Below are positions 1 through 9,119 of a DNA stretch of 64,000 nucleotides, piece after piece. Where the stretch lies: the NCBI GenBank assembly GCA_029572955.1, contig JAKPQE010000150.1:62001-126000 (forward strand), given 5' to 3'. Position 1 is the stretch's first letter, and every line of letters begins with the position of its first letter. Position numbers and translations under genes: made by a program. The notes below the pieces were generated by a model that worked only from the letters and a program-made list of their open reading frames with translations, did not search any database and was not told the DNA's origin. This DNA is from Pseudomonadota bacterium. GTDB taxonomy: Bacteria; Pseudomonadota; Alphaproteobacteria; Rhizobiales; JAKPQE01.

Positions 1-780
1 GTCCATCTCCTCGGCGCCACTGACCTCGACGCGGCCGAAACTGGCCAGCGGGCCGGGATCGACGGCGAGCACCAAGTCGACGGTGTGGGAGCGGTGATCG
101 GCGACGACGTCGCGGCTCGTCACCCGGGCGAGCGGATGGCCGCGGTCCTGCCAGTCGGCAACCAGCCGGTCCTCGGCGCCGAGGATGAGGCTGGAGGCGG
201 CGACGCCGCCGGGCGCGAGATCGTAGGCGGCCGGATCGGCGATCGGATCGCCCGCCCCTGCCCCGCCGGTAACGTCGATGCGCGTCTCGGAGAACGCAAA
301 GGCCGGACCCGGCGAAACGCCGACGACGACGGGAACCAGCCCGTCCGCAGCGGTGGCGAGCGGGGTATCGGGCTCGATGCTCTCGATCGGCCGCCCGGCG
401 ACACGGATGTCGACAGTGCCGCCGTAATAGCCGCGGGAATAGAGGCCGGCGACGATGCGGCCGCGATCGCCGCGCGCCCGGGCGAGCAGCGCCGCGGTGC
501 CGGCCGGCGGCTGGTCCTTCTTGGCGACGAGCTCGGAGACGTCGGTGAGCAGCGCGGTCAGTTCCTCGTCGCCGCCGGCGACGTCGAGCACGGGCGCATA
601 GCGCACCGCATCGGGCGGCAACGGCTCCTCGGCCTGCTTCTCGAAGAGCTTCCAGCCGAAGATTTCGAAGGCATCGGCGGGGAGCGGCGCGGACACGGCG
701 ATAGCCGCCGCGGCGCAAAGCACCACGGTGCGGCGCGCGCGGCGCCGCGACAGCCGGATGAGACGTCCGCCGGTCTTCAC
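1..780 (-). CDS. tamA: Autotransporter assembly factor TamA, N-terminal part (cut by window edge)
   Basis: The frame is open from a GTG at 780 down to base 1, giving 260 codons with the C-terminus outside the window. The N-terminus is basic, then hydrophobic (residues about 17-30), ending PADA: a signal peptide. Next comes FEIFGWKLF and POTRA-like sequence including LYSRGYYGGTVDI, typical of alphaproteobacterial TamA. TamA is an Omp85-family outer-membrane barrel that works with inner-membrane TamB in exporting surface proteins. The barrel itself is not visible here. GTG 780 is the only reasonable start: an in-frame TAA lies about 25 codons upstream, and GGGGAG sits 12 bases before it. It diverges from the SLAC1-type gene. 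Confidence 0.85.
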   Translation of the reverse strand, partial: MKTGGRLIRLSRRRARRTVVLCAAAAIAVSAPLPADAFEIFGWKLFEKQAEEPLPPDAVRYAPVLDVAGGDEELTALLTDVSELVAKKDQPPAGTAALLARARGDRGRIVAGLYSRGYYGGTVDIRVAGRPIESIEPDTPLATAADGLVPVVVGVSPGPAFAFSETRIDVTGGAGAGDPIADPAAYDLAPGGVAASSLILGAEDRLVADWQDRGHPLARVTSRDVVADHRSHTVDLVLAVDPGPLASFGRVEVSGAEEMD

Positions 781-1126
781 TTCGAACCCGTACTCCCCGT
801 CGGAGGTCCGTGTGGGATACCAGAATGCGCCCGATATCTCGACACAAGATTAAGGCCCGGGGACGGCACGCGGAAGAAAAACAGAGTTTTTCCAGAGGCC
901 TTTTGCCCGGCCGTGCCATCCTTGCAACGACGCGCCTTGCTGCGGCGAAGACGAGAATGGCTTGCGAATTGTTCTTGGTTATGTTCGAAACAATGAATAA
1001 AACAATTCGACCTCGCCGGCATCGAGTGCCGGCCGACGATTCCCGTCGCCGGTGATCGGTCGCGAGACCGCTTTGCCTGCCCTTTCGACGGCCGAACCGG
1101 CCGAAACGAGCAAGGAACACGGACCC
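781..1126. other. Divergent intergenic region with a 9-bp inverted repeat
   Basis: About 345 bases lie between tamA (minus) and the anion-channel gene (plus), so both promoters should be here. The stretch 960-1010 is distinctly AT-rich for this genome. It carries a perfect inverted repeat, CGAATTGTT (965-973) and AACAATTCG (1001-1009), separated by 27 bases. That could be a repressor or activator operator. No convincing -35/-10 pair was found. The open frames crossing the region lack ribosome binding sites and look like shadows. Confidence 0.4.
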
Positions 1127-2116
1127 ATGAGCGAGCAGACCGCGCCGCAGGCGCAAGCAGAAGCCGCCGAGCCGCGGCTGAAGCATTTCCCGATCAGCTT
1201 CTTTGCCATCGTCATGGGCCTGTCCGGCCTGACCCTCGGCGTCGAACGCCTCGAAATGAACCTCGGCGCGTCCCATTCGGTGAGTCTCGTCGTCCTCGTC
1301 GTCGCGCTTCTCGCCTTCATCGTGATCGCGACGGTCTACGGCCTGAAGGCCGCGCGCCACTGGGACGCGGTGGTCTGGGAGTGGCACCACCCGGTGCGGA
1401 TCGCCTTCTTCCCGGCGGCCAGCATCTCGATCATCCTGCTCGCCACCGCCGCGCTGCCGTTCAGCCCGCAGGTCGCCTTCGTGTGGTGGGCGATCGGCTC
1501 GGCGCTCCATCTGGTCGGCACACTGTCGGTGGTGTCGGCCTGGATCGGCCATCGCGCCTTCGAGACGCCGCACCTCAATCCGGCCTGGTTCATCCCCGCC
1601 GTCGGCAACGTTCTGGTGCCGATCGCCGGCGTCCCGCTCGGCTTCGTCGAGATTTCCTGGTTCTTCTTCTCGATCGGCATCCTGTTCTGGATCGTGCTGC
1701 TGACGCTGGTGTTCAACCGGCTGATCTTCCACACGCCGCTGCCGGAGCGCCTGTTCCCGACGCTCGTGATCCTCGTCGCGCCGCCGGCCGTCGGCTTCGT
1801 CGCCTATATGCGGCTGGTCGGTGAGGTCGATGCCTTCGCGCGCATTCTCTACTATGCGGGCGTCGTCTTCTTCCTCGTCGTCGCGCTGCAGTTCCCGCGG
1901 CTGCTGCGCCTGCCCTTCGCGCTGTCGTGGTGGGCCCTCTCGTTCCCGATCGCCGCGATCACCGTCGCGACGCTGCTCTATGCCTCGAAGATCGGCAGCC
2001 CGGGCCTCGCCTTCTTCGGCTACGCCCTGCTCGCGCTGCTTTGCATCGTGATCCTGGTACTGGCAGTGCGGACATTCAAAGCAATTCGCGCACATAAAGT
2101 GTGCGTGCCGGAATAA
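1127..2116 (+). CDS. SLAC1/TehA-family anion channel or transporter
   Basis: A 329-residue integral membrane protein with about ten hydrophobic segments after a polar N-terminal 25 residues. The opening LKHFPISFFAIVMGLSGLTL is the hallmark first helix of the TehA/SLAC1 (C4-dicarboxylate/malic acid transporter) family. Members carry anions such as chloride, nitrate or dicarboxylates across the inner membrane; the TehA branch was first linked to tellurite resistance. The frame is open from 1052, but ATG 1127 is chosen because AAGGA sits 9 bases before it. A GC-rich hairpin follows the stop. The substrate cannot be read from the sequence. Confidence 0.85.
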   Translation: MSEQTAPQAQAEAAEPRLKHFPISFFAIVMGLSGLTLGVERLEMNLGASHSVSLVVLVVALLAFIVIATVYGLKAARHWDAVVWEWHHPVRIAFFPAASISIILLATAALPFSPQVAFVWWAIGSALHLVGTLSVVSAWIGHRAFETPHLNPAWFIPAVGNVLVPIAGVPLGFVEISWFFFSIGILFWIVLLTLVFNRLIFHTPLPERLFPTLVILVAPPAVGFVAYMRLVGEVDAFARILYYAGVVFFLVVALQFPRLLRLPFALSWWALSFPIAAITVATLLYASKIGSPGLAFFGYALLALLCIVILVLAVRTFKAIRAHKVCVPE

Positions 2117-2128
2117 TTATCTGATCAG

Positions 2129-2150
2129 GGTCGGCGCCACGGCGCCGACC
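2129..2150 (+). terminator. GC-rich hairpin after the SLAC1-type gene
   Basis: A perfect 9-bp stem GGTCGGCGC/GCGCCGACC with a 4-base loop begins 13 bases after the stop codon. There is no U-tract, so it may be a weak terminator or a 3'-end stabiliser. Confidence 0.5.
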
Positions 2151-2398
2151 CCAGTTACGGTACGTAACAAATCGGACATTTTATTACTGACCAGTCTGTT
2201 TTCTAACATCCGCTACTTACCACCGGAAGCTACACAGCCAAACCACACGCACCGATATATAGTAAATTGTCCCAATACACGTTCATATCGTTTTTCCCTT
2301 ATCCATGCCGCACGACTATTGATGGGCGATTCGATTCGGGTCGAACCGCCGAGCTTTTTCGGACGCAGCCGCGTGCCGACAACAAAACAGGCAGAAAA

Positions 2399-2800
2399 AT
2401 GCCCGCCACGTTCCGCGCCCGACAGGCGCGTCATATCCATCCCGTCAAGCTTGTCGTAATCGCGTTCGCCGCCACCACCATAGGCTGCGCCGCCCCTGGC
2501 CTCGCCGACGAGACCGATCACAAACGCGACCGCCTCGCCCACACCCTCGGCAAGGTCGTCAGAATCGCCGAACACTGTCCGAATCTCGAGATCGACGACC
2601 CGGTGCTCGATGCGGCGCTGGCAGAGGTTCAGATGGACGGCCCGCAGCTGCTCGAAAGCCACAGCACGGCCTTTCGCACGGGCTCGGAGACCATGGAGCG
2701 GGTGTTCGCGGCGCAGGAAGAGGCAATCGTCTGCAATGCGGCGAACGATCTCTTCGGCCCGCGCGGCTGGCTTCATCGCGGCATCCTGAAGGCGCGCTAG
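2399..2800 (+). CDS. Small secreted protein of unknown function
   Basis: A 133-residue protein with a basic N-terminus, then a hydrophobic stretch (VVIAFAATTIGCAAPG, about residues 17-32) followed by ADE, so it is probably exported. The Cys could be a lipobox, but threonine at -3 is atypical. The mature part is charged and mostly helical-looking, with two Cys (CPN and VCNAAND) that might form a disulfide. I recognise no family. The frame is open further upstream to 2267, but the signal peptide fits the ATG at 2399. The gene converges on the response regulator gene with only 17 bases between stops. Confidence 0.55.
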   Translation: MPATFRARQARHIHPVKLVVIAFAATTIGCAAPGLADETDHKRDRLAHTLGKVVRIAEHCPNLEIDDPVLDAALAEVQMDGPQLLESHSTAFRTGSETMERVFAAQEEAIVCNAANDLFGPRGWLHRGILKAR

Positions 2801-2817
2801 CCGCGCCGGGCGAGCGC

Positions 2818-4184
<1,367 letters not shown>

Positions 4185-4188
<4 letters not shown>

Positions 4189-6047
4189 GAAGCCTCGCTC
4201 CTCTGGTCGGCGTCAGGCAGGATAATGGTGAAGGTGGTGCCCTTGCCGAGTTCGCTCTCCACCTCGATGCGGCCGCCGGCGTGCTTGACGATGGCACGGC
4301 AGATCGACAGGCCGAGGCCGGTGCCGCGCACGCTGTCGGCGCGGCGGCTCCAGAACGGATCGAAGATGCGGCTGATGTCCTCGGCGGCGATGCCGACGCC
4401 GGTGTCGGCAATGGCAAGGGCGATCTCGCCGCCGACGCGGCTGCCGGTGATGGTCAGCGTGCCGCCGCCCGGCATGGCATGGAAGGCATTCTGGACGATA
4501 TTCAGAATGAGCATGCGCATGTCGCTGTCGGACGCGATGACGCGCAGGCCCTCGGCAAGCTGGACACGGACCTCGACCTTGTGCTCGATCGCCTCGAAGT
4601 TGATCAGCGAAATGATGTCGGAGGCGACCTCGTCGAGGGCGATGAGGCTCGGGCGGGCCGGCGGCATCGACAGCTTCAAGAGCCGGTTGGTCACCGCGAT
4701 GCACTTGTCGATCTCGGTGTTGACGATGTCCATGTAGTATTTGGCGTCCGGATGCGCGTCGAGACCGACGCGGCGCTGCATGGCGCGGAAGCCGAGGCGG
4801 ATCGAGGCCAGCGGATTGCGGATCTCGTGAGCGACGCCGGTCGCCAAGAGGCCGATCTCGGACAGCTTCTGCTCCTGGGAGACGGCCATTTCCTGCGACA
4901 GATCGCGGATCGCCTCGACGACGGCGGGCTTGCCGCCCTCGGCGTCGTAGAGCGGCGCGACCGAGACCTCGACGTGGAATTCGGTGCCGTCCGGCTTCAC
5001 ATGGCGGTGCCGGCAGGTGAACGGGCGGGCGGATTCATCGAACTCCACCAGCGGGCAGGTCACGAAGGTTCCCGCACAGGGCTCCTCGCGCTTGTGGCTC
5101 GAGGCGTAGCACGGCGCGCCGATCACCTCGGCCATCGGCATGCCGACCTGTTCGCAATAGGCCCGGTTGGCCTTGACGACCTTGTAGTCCGGGCCGATCA
5201 CCCGCACGCCGTCCGGGATCGCGTCCATCAGCGCCTGCAGGAAGGCTTCGCGGCCTTCGATTTCGTCGAGGCTCCTCGCGATGCGCTCGGCCATGGTGTT
5301 GAACGAGCTGCCGAGGTCGGCGAGCTCGTCGTTGCCGGCGACCGGGGCGCGAACGGTGTAGTCGCCGGCGGCGAGCGCCCGGCTCGTTTCGGTCAGCGCG
5401 CCGACCGGCGTCAGCACCCAGCGGTGCAGCATCATCCAGATGCCGAAGATCGAGGCGCCGACAACGGCGAGGCCCGAGGCGCCGAGCACCAGCGCGCCGG
5501 TCAGCGCATCGTGCTTGATGCCGGCCGCGGCGTAGTCGACGACGAGAATGCCGTTGACCGGATGGTCGGCCATCGACCCGTGGCACTGCTGGCACGGCTC
5601 GCGGTTGTAGACCGGGTTGACGCTGCGCAGCACTTCCATGTTGTCGGCATCGGTGAGGAACGCGCTCTGGGCGTCGCGGATCGGCAGCGTGCAGTTCGGG
5701 CAGAGCCGGTCGTTGGTGCCGTCGTAAAGATGGCCGAGCAGGCTGTCGTTCGAGGCGAAGCGGACCTCACCGTCGGGATTGACGATCATCACCCGCAGGA
5801 TGCGCGCCTGCTCGCCGAGGCGATGGACGATGTCGCGCAGACCGTCGAGGTCGCGCTTCAGCATGGCGTTCTCGAGCGATACCTGCAGCAGCCGGTTGAC
5901 CTGGGCCGAGGCCTCGGCGCGCTCCTTGACGAGGCGGTTGTGATAGGCGCCGACGAACAGGGCGAGGAACACCACCGATCCGGCGATGAGCCCGACGGCC
6001 ATCGACAGGATCAGCTTGCGTCCGAGACCGCCGTGGACTTCGACCAC
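4185..6047 (-). CDS. Sensor histidine kinase with periplasmic haem c motif (CxxCH)
   Basis: A membrane kinase of about 620 residues. TM helices near residues 10-32 and 184-206 enclose a periplasmic domain holding CPNC (about 116-119) and CQQCH (about 152-156). CxxCH is the covalent haem c attachment motif. A HAMP domain follows (about 206-262), then a Cys-rich PAS domain (about 272-385), the phosphorylated His in VAHEIRNPLASI, and an HATPase domain with DTGVGIA and GTGLGLS. Start choice: GGAGG lies 7 bases before GTG 6047, while GTG 6053 would leave almost no spacing. It overlaps its regulator by 4 bases. It probably senses redox state or a ligand through the haem and signals to the NtrC-type regulator. 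Confidence 0.9.
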
Positions 6048-6060
6048 CCGCACCCCTCCC

Positions 6061-6537
6061 CTAGCGGCTCGACCAGAGACGCATCAGCATCGTCTCCTCG
6101 GGGATCGAGCCGGCTTCGATGCGCAGCGCGCGCGGCATCTCGACCGGCACGTCGACACCAAAGATGACGATCGGCACGACGACCGGACGTTGCCACGGCG
6201 TCGAAAGGAAGCGGGCGAACCAGGTGCGGCGCTCGGCCGGCGACTTGGTCGACAGCAGCGCCTCGACATTCTGCAAGGCAAGGCCGCGTTCGGCGGTCTC
6301 GGCGGCGATCCACTCGTCGAGCGCCTCGAGCGGTATGCGGCCGGCGGCCGCGCCGTGCCGCGCCATCACGGTGGCGCGGAAATCGACGAAGTCGAGGCCG
6401 GCGGCGCGGGCGATGCCGTGCAGGAGTTCGGGCCGATAGTCCGGCAACACGATGACGAAACCGCCGGCATAGCCGTGGCGGTCGATCAGGTCGACGATCG
6501 GGCGGGTGAAGGCGGTCGGCTCGGTCCGGTCGGTCAT
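6061..6537 (-). CDS. Conserved-looking protein of unknown function in molybdoenzyme cluster
   Basis: A 158-residue soluble protein with no signal peptide, membrane segment or Cys cluster. Its ATG overlaps the stop of the polyferredoxin gene by ATGA and a kinase gene follows within about 14 bases, so it is co-translated with redox genes. It contains FVIVLPDYRPELLHGIARA and a C-terminal half rich in Pro, Val and Arg. I do not recognise a family. The position suggests a cytoplasmic role in maturation of the molybdoenzyme or in signalling, but that is inference from context only. The frame extends upstream, but that part lies inside the ferredoxin gene. Confidence 0.7.
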   Translation of the reverse strand: MTDRTEPTAFTRPIVDLIDRHGYAGGFVIVLPDYRPELLHGIARAAGLDFVDFRATVMARHGAAAGRIPLEALDEWIAAETAERGLALQNVEALLSTKSPAERRTWFARFLSTPWQRPVVVPIVIFGVDVPVEMPRALRIEAGSIPEETMLMRLWSSR

Positions 6538-7607
6538 TCGAGCACCTGGAACAGATTGCGGTTGTGGTCGACGCGCCGGCAGATGCGGCAGGTGCGCTCG
6601 CCGGTGTCGCGCTCCTGCGGCTCGGCGAAGGGCGCGCCGCATTTCGTGCAGCGCCGGGCGACCAGCCGCAGTTCGGTGCGGCGCGGGCGGGCGAGCCGCT
6701 CGACGGTGATCGCCGCCTCGTCGCAGATGTCGACGCAGAGGCCGCAGCCGGTGCAATTGCCGGCGATGATGCGATAGCTCCAGCCGACGCCGCTGGTGCC
6801 GTCCATCAGCAGCGCGCGATGGCGGCAGATGCGCACACAGGCCTCGCAGGCGGTGCAGCGGGCGCCGTCGATCGCCGGCACGTAGAGCGACAGCGGGCTC
6901 TCCTCGACCGGCGCCGGGGCCGGGGCCGGCGTCGCGGCCTGCTTGCTGCGGGGCCTGAGAAAGGCCGTGAACAGCTCGCGGCGCTCGAGATGAGGCAGTC
7001 CGCCGGGCCGGTCGTTGCCGGAAAGGTCGCGGTGCCAGGTGTCGCGATCGAGGCGACGCACGAGGATCGGCTCGCTGCCGCGATCCTCGGCGAGCGCCCG
7101 GAACTCGCCGACCGCGTCGTCGAGACGCCGCCCGACGCCGCGCGGGCAGTCGTCGCAGGCGACGTCGGTGACGACGATGGTGCGCACCGAGTTGGCGTGG
7201 AGACGGGCAAGATCACGCAGGCCAAGGGCATGCAGGCAGGGCATCACGGCCTCGTCGGCGGTGACCCCGGCCCGTTCGCAGGCGCCATAGGCATGGTCGC
7301 CGCCCGCCACCGCCCGCACCGCGAGGCCGCGCGGCAGCGACAGCGCCTCCTCGGGACAGGCCGGCAGGCAGAGACCGCAACCGTCACAGGCTTCGGTGTC
7401 GAGGCCGAGCCCCTCCTCGCCGAGCAACCAGGCACCGCGCGGACAGGCATCGACGCAGGCGCGGCAACTCGCCAGCGGGCTGCGCGCATGCACGCACCGC
7501 CCACCGTCGCATTCCGGCAGCACGGGGGCGGAAGCCCCCCGAAATCGCTCTTCGCTCGGCATTCCAGTTCCGGCTCCAGCCGTCGGGCTCGCGACCCGAT
7601 CCGTCAC
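6534..7607 (-). CDS. Cytoplasmic polyferredoxin (multiple 4Fe-4S clusters plus C4 zinc-like end)
   Basis: A 357-residue Cys-rich protein. The N-terminal third has CxxCxxxCP-type motifs (CRACVDACPRG, CDGCGLCLPACPEEA). The middle third has a CDDCPRG motif, followed by a Pro/Ala linker near residue 230. The C-terminal third has CTACEACVRICRHR and CTGCGLCVDICDEAA, which read as a bacterial ferredoxin-like pair, and ends with two CxxC pairs (CTKC and CRIC) resembling a rubredoxin or zinc ribbon. No Tat or Sec signal is present, so it is probably cytoplasmic. Relatives accompany periplasmic reductases (NapF-like) and may help assemble or load the enzyme. It overlaps the TorD-like gene by ATGA. Confidence 0.8.
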   Translation of the reverse strand: MTDRVASPTAGAGTGMPSEERFRGASAPVLPECDGGRCVHARSPLASCRACVDACPRGAWLLGEEGLGLDTEACDGCGLCLPACPEEALSLPRGLAVRAVAGGDHAYGACERAGVTADEAVMPCLHALGLRDLARLHANSVRTIVVTDVACDDCPRGVGRRLDDAVGEFRALAEDRGSEPILVRRLDRDTWHRDLSGNDRPGGLPHLERRELFTAFLRPRSKQAATPAPAPAPVEESPLSLYVPAIDGARCTACEACVRICRHRALLMDGTSGVGWSYRIIAGNCTGCGLCVDICDEAAITVERLARPRRTELRLVARRCTKCGAPFAEPQERDTGERTCRICRRVDHNRNLFQVLE

Positions 7608-8341
7608 CAGCTCGGGCCCGCACCTGGAAAATAGGTCGCGGGCTCGTCCGTTTCAGTCTCCTCTTGCGCCTCTTCGACCACCGGCTCGGGGCGCGGCAGG
7701 TCGAGCGCCTCGGCCAGGTAGTCGCGCAGCTCGTCGAGATAGGCGGCGATCACCAGGACGAGGCCACCATAGAACGGCGAGCGGCTGCGGCCGGAGACGC
7801 GCAGCGCGAAATCGCCGACCCAGCGCAGCGGATGCTCGTCGAGGAAGCGGGCGGCGTCGGCCGGCGCATGCGGCGCCTCGGCGGCGAAAAGATGCGCCAG
7901 GAAGGCGAGCTGCAGCCCGACGAAGTCCTCCGTGCGCCGGCTCCAGTCCTCGGCGGCAAGTCCGTAATGAGCATACCACTTCCGGATCTCGAACATCGGC
8001 CCCTGTCGCTCGAGATTTTCCTTGTCGAGCCAGACGGATTCGTTGGGCGAGGCCTGAAACGCATAGTTGAGGAAAATGTCGGCGTAGTCCACGGCGAGCC
8101 GATCGAGCGCGACCGGGTCGACGGGGTCGCCGAGTTCGGCAAGGCCGGCATCGATCAGCCGGAAACCGTCGGCGGCCGCTTCGCTCGCCAGTTCCAGGCC
8201 GAGCCATCCGGAAGCCGGAACGGCCGCGAGCCCGGCGACTCGTTCGCCGTCGAGCTCGCGGTCGACCAGCGCGGCAAGGAGGCCGAGATCTGTCGACAGG
8301 ATTTCGCGGACGGTGGCATCGAGGCCCGGTCCTGCGCTCAT
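7604..8341 (-). CDS. TorD/DmsD-family molybdoenzyme maturation chaperone
   Basis: A 245-residue, largely helical protein. The family hallmark appears at about residues 88-112: YADIFLNYAF, then SPNESVWLD, followed by RKWYAHYGL. TorD/DmsD proteins bind the Tat leader and core of DMSO-reductase-family enzymes in the cytoplasm, protecting them until molybdenum cofactor is inserted. The last 35 residues form an acidic, Pro-rich tail. It lies downstream of the ferredoxin subunit gene, and its stop overlaps the next start. The client is almost certainly the DmsA-like enzyme two genes upstream. Confidence 0.88.
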   Translation of the reverse strand: MSAGPGLDATVREILSTDLGLLAALVDRELDGERVAGLAAVPASGWLGLELASEAAADGFRLIDAGLAELGDPVDPVALDRLAVDYADIFLNYAFQASPNESVWLDKENLERQGPMFEIRKWYAHYGLAAEDWSRRTEDFVGLQLAFLAHLFAAEAPHAPADAARFLDEHPLRWVGDFALRVSGRSRSPFYGGLVLVIAAYLDELRDYLAEALDLPRPEPVVEEAQEETETDEPATYFPGAGPSW

Positions 8342-8429
8342 GTCCTTTTCCTTCCCCTCATGGCAGACGCCGCCCGTCGGGCTTGCGGGCCCGGCGAGCG
8401 GTCGATCCGCATCGTCACTTCACCCGTCG

Positions 8430-9095
8430 CTATTCGATGATCGCCTTGGAGTGCGGCACGAATGCGATGGACGGGTTGGTCAGCTGCCAGTCAGCCATGT
8501 TGCGCACCCGGCGCACGACCTTGTCGTTCGGACCGATCGCCTTGGTCTCGTAAGATCCCTCGCGGATCTTCTCGATCGGGCCGACGTCGAGAACGCGCAT
8601 CATGCAGGCCATCACGCAATAGGGCTTGCGGCCGGCTTCGAGCTCGTCGATGCACATGTTGCACTTCACGACGGTCTTGGTTTCCGGGTTGTACTGCGGG
8701 GCACCGAACGGGCAGGACGCCTCGCAACGCCGACACCCGATGCACAGCGTCGAGTCGATGTCGACGACACCGTTGTCGGCGCGCTTGAAGATCGCCCCGG
8801 TCGGGCAGGTCGGCAAACACGCGGGTTCCGCGCAGTGATTGCACGACATGTTGACCTTGTAGGCGAACACCTCCGGGAAGCTGCCACCCTCGACATACTG
8901 GACCCGACGGAAACGCGGTCCGGGTGGCAGGCCGTTCTTGTCCTTGCAGGCGATTTCACAGGCACGGCAGCCAATGCAATCGACGTTGTTGTGTACGAAG
9001 CCCCACTGCTCGTCAGGCACCACCGGCGTATAGGTGACGCGCTTGCGAGCCTTCACGGCTTCCTTGACCTTTGCCTTGTCCAATTCAGCGGCCAT
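8430..9095 (-). CDS. DmsB-like ferredoxin subunit with four 4Fe-4S clusters
   Basis: A 221-residue protein with the classic four Cys groups of DmsB/NrfC/PsrB proteins: CIGCRACEIAC (from residue 40), CNHCAEPACLPTC, CIGCRRCEASC, and CNMC followed about 11 residues later by CVMAC. It should pass electrons to the molybdenum subunit. It has no signal peptide, so it would be co-exported with the Tat-bearing DmsA-like partner. The gene begins 24 bases after that partner. No DmsC/NrfD-like membrane subunit is encoded nearby, so the electron donor may be the pentaheme cytochrome instead of a quinol-oxidising anchor. Confidence 0.9.
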   Translation of the reverse strand: MAAELDKAKVKEAVKARKRVTYTPVVPDEQWGFVHNNVDCIGCRACEIACKDKNGLPPGPRFRRVQYVEGGSFPEVFAYKVNMSCNHCAEPACLPTCPTGAIFKRADNGVVDIDSTLCIGCRRCEASCPFGAPQYNPETKTVVKCNMCIDELEAGRKPYCVMACMMRVLDVGPIEKIREGSYETKAIGPNDKVVRRVRNMADWQLTNPSIAFVPHSKAIIE

Positions 9096-9119
9096 GGTCG
9101 TCGCTCCCTTCTCGCGCCG

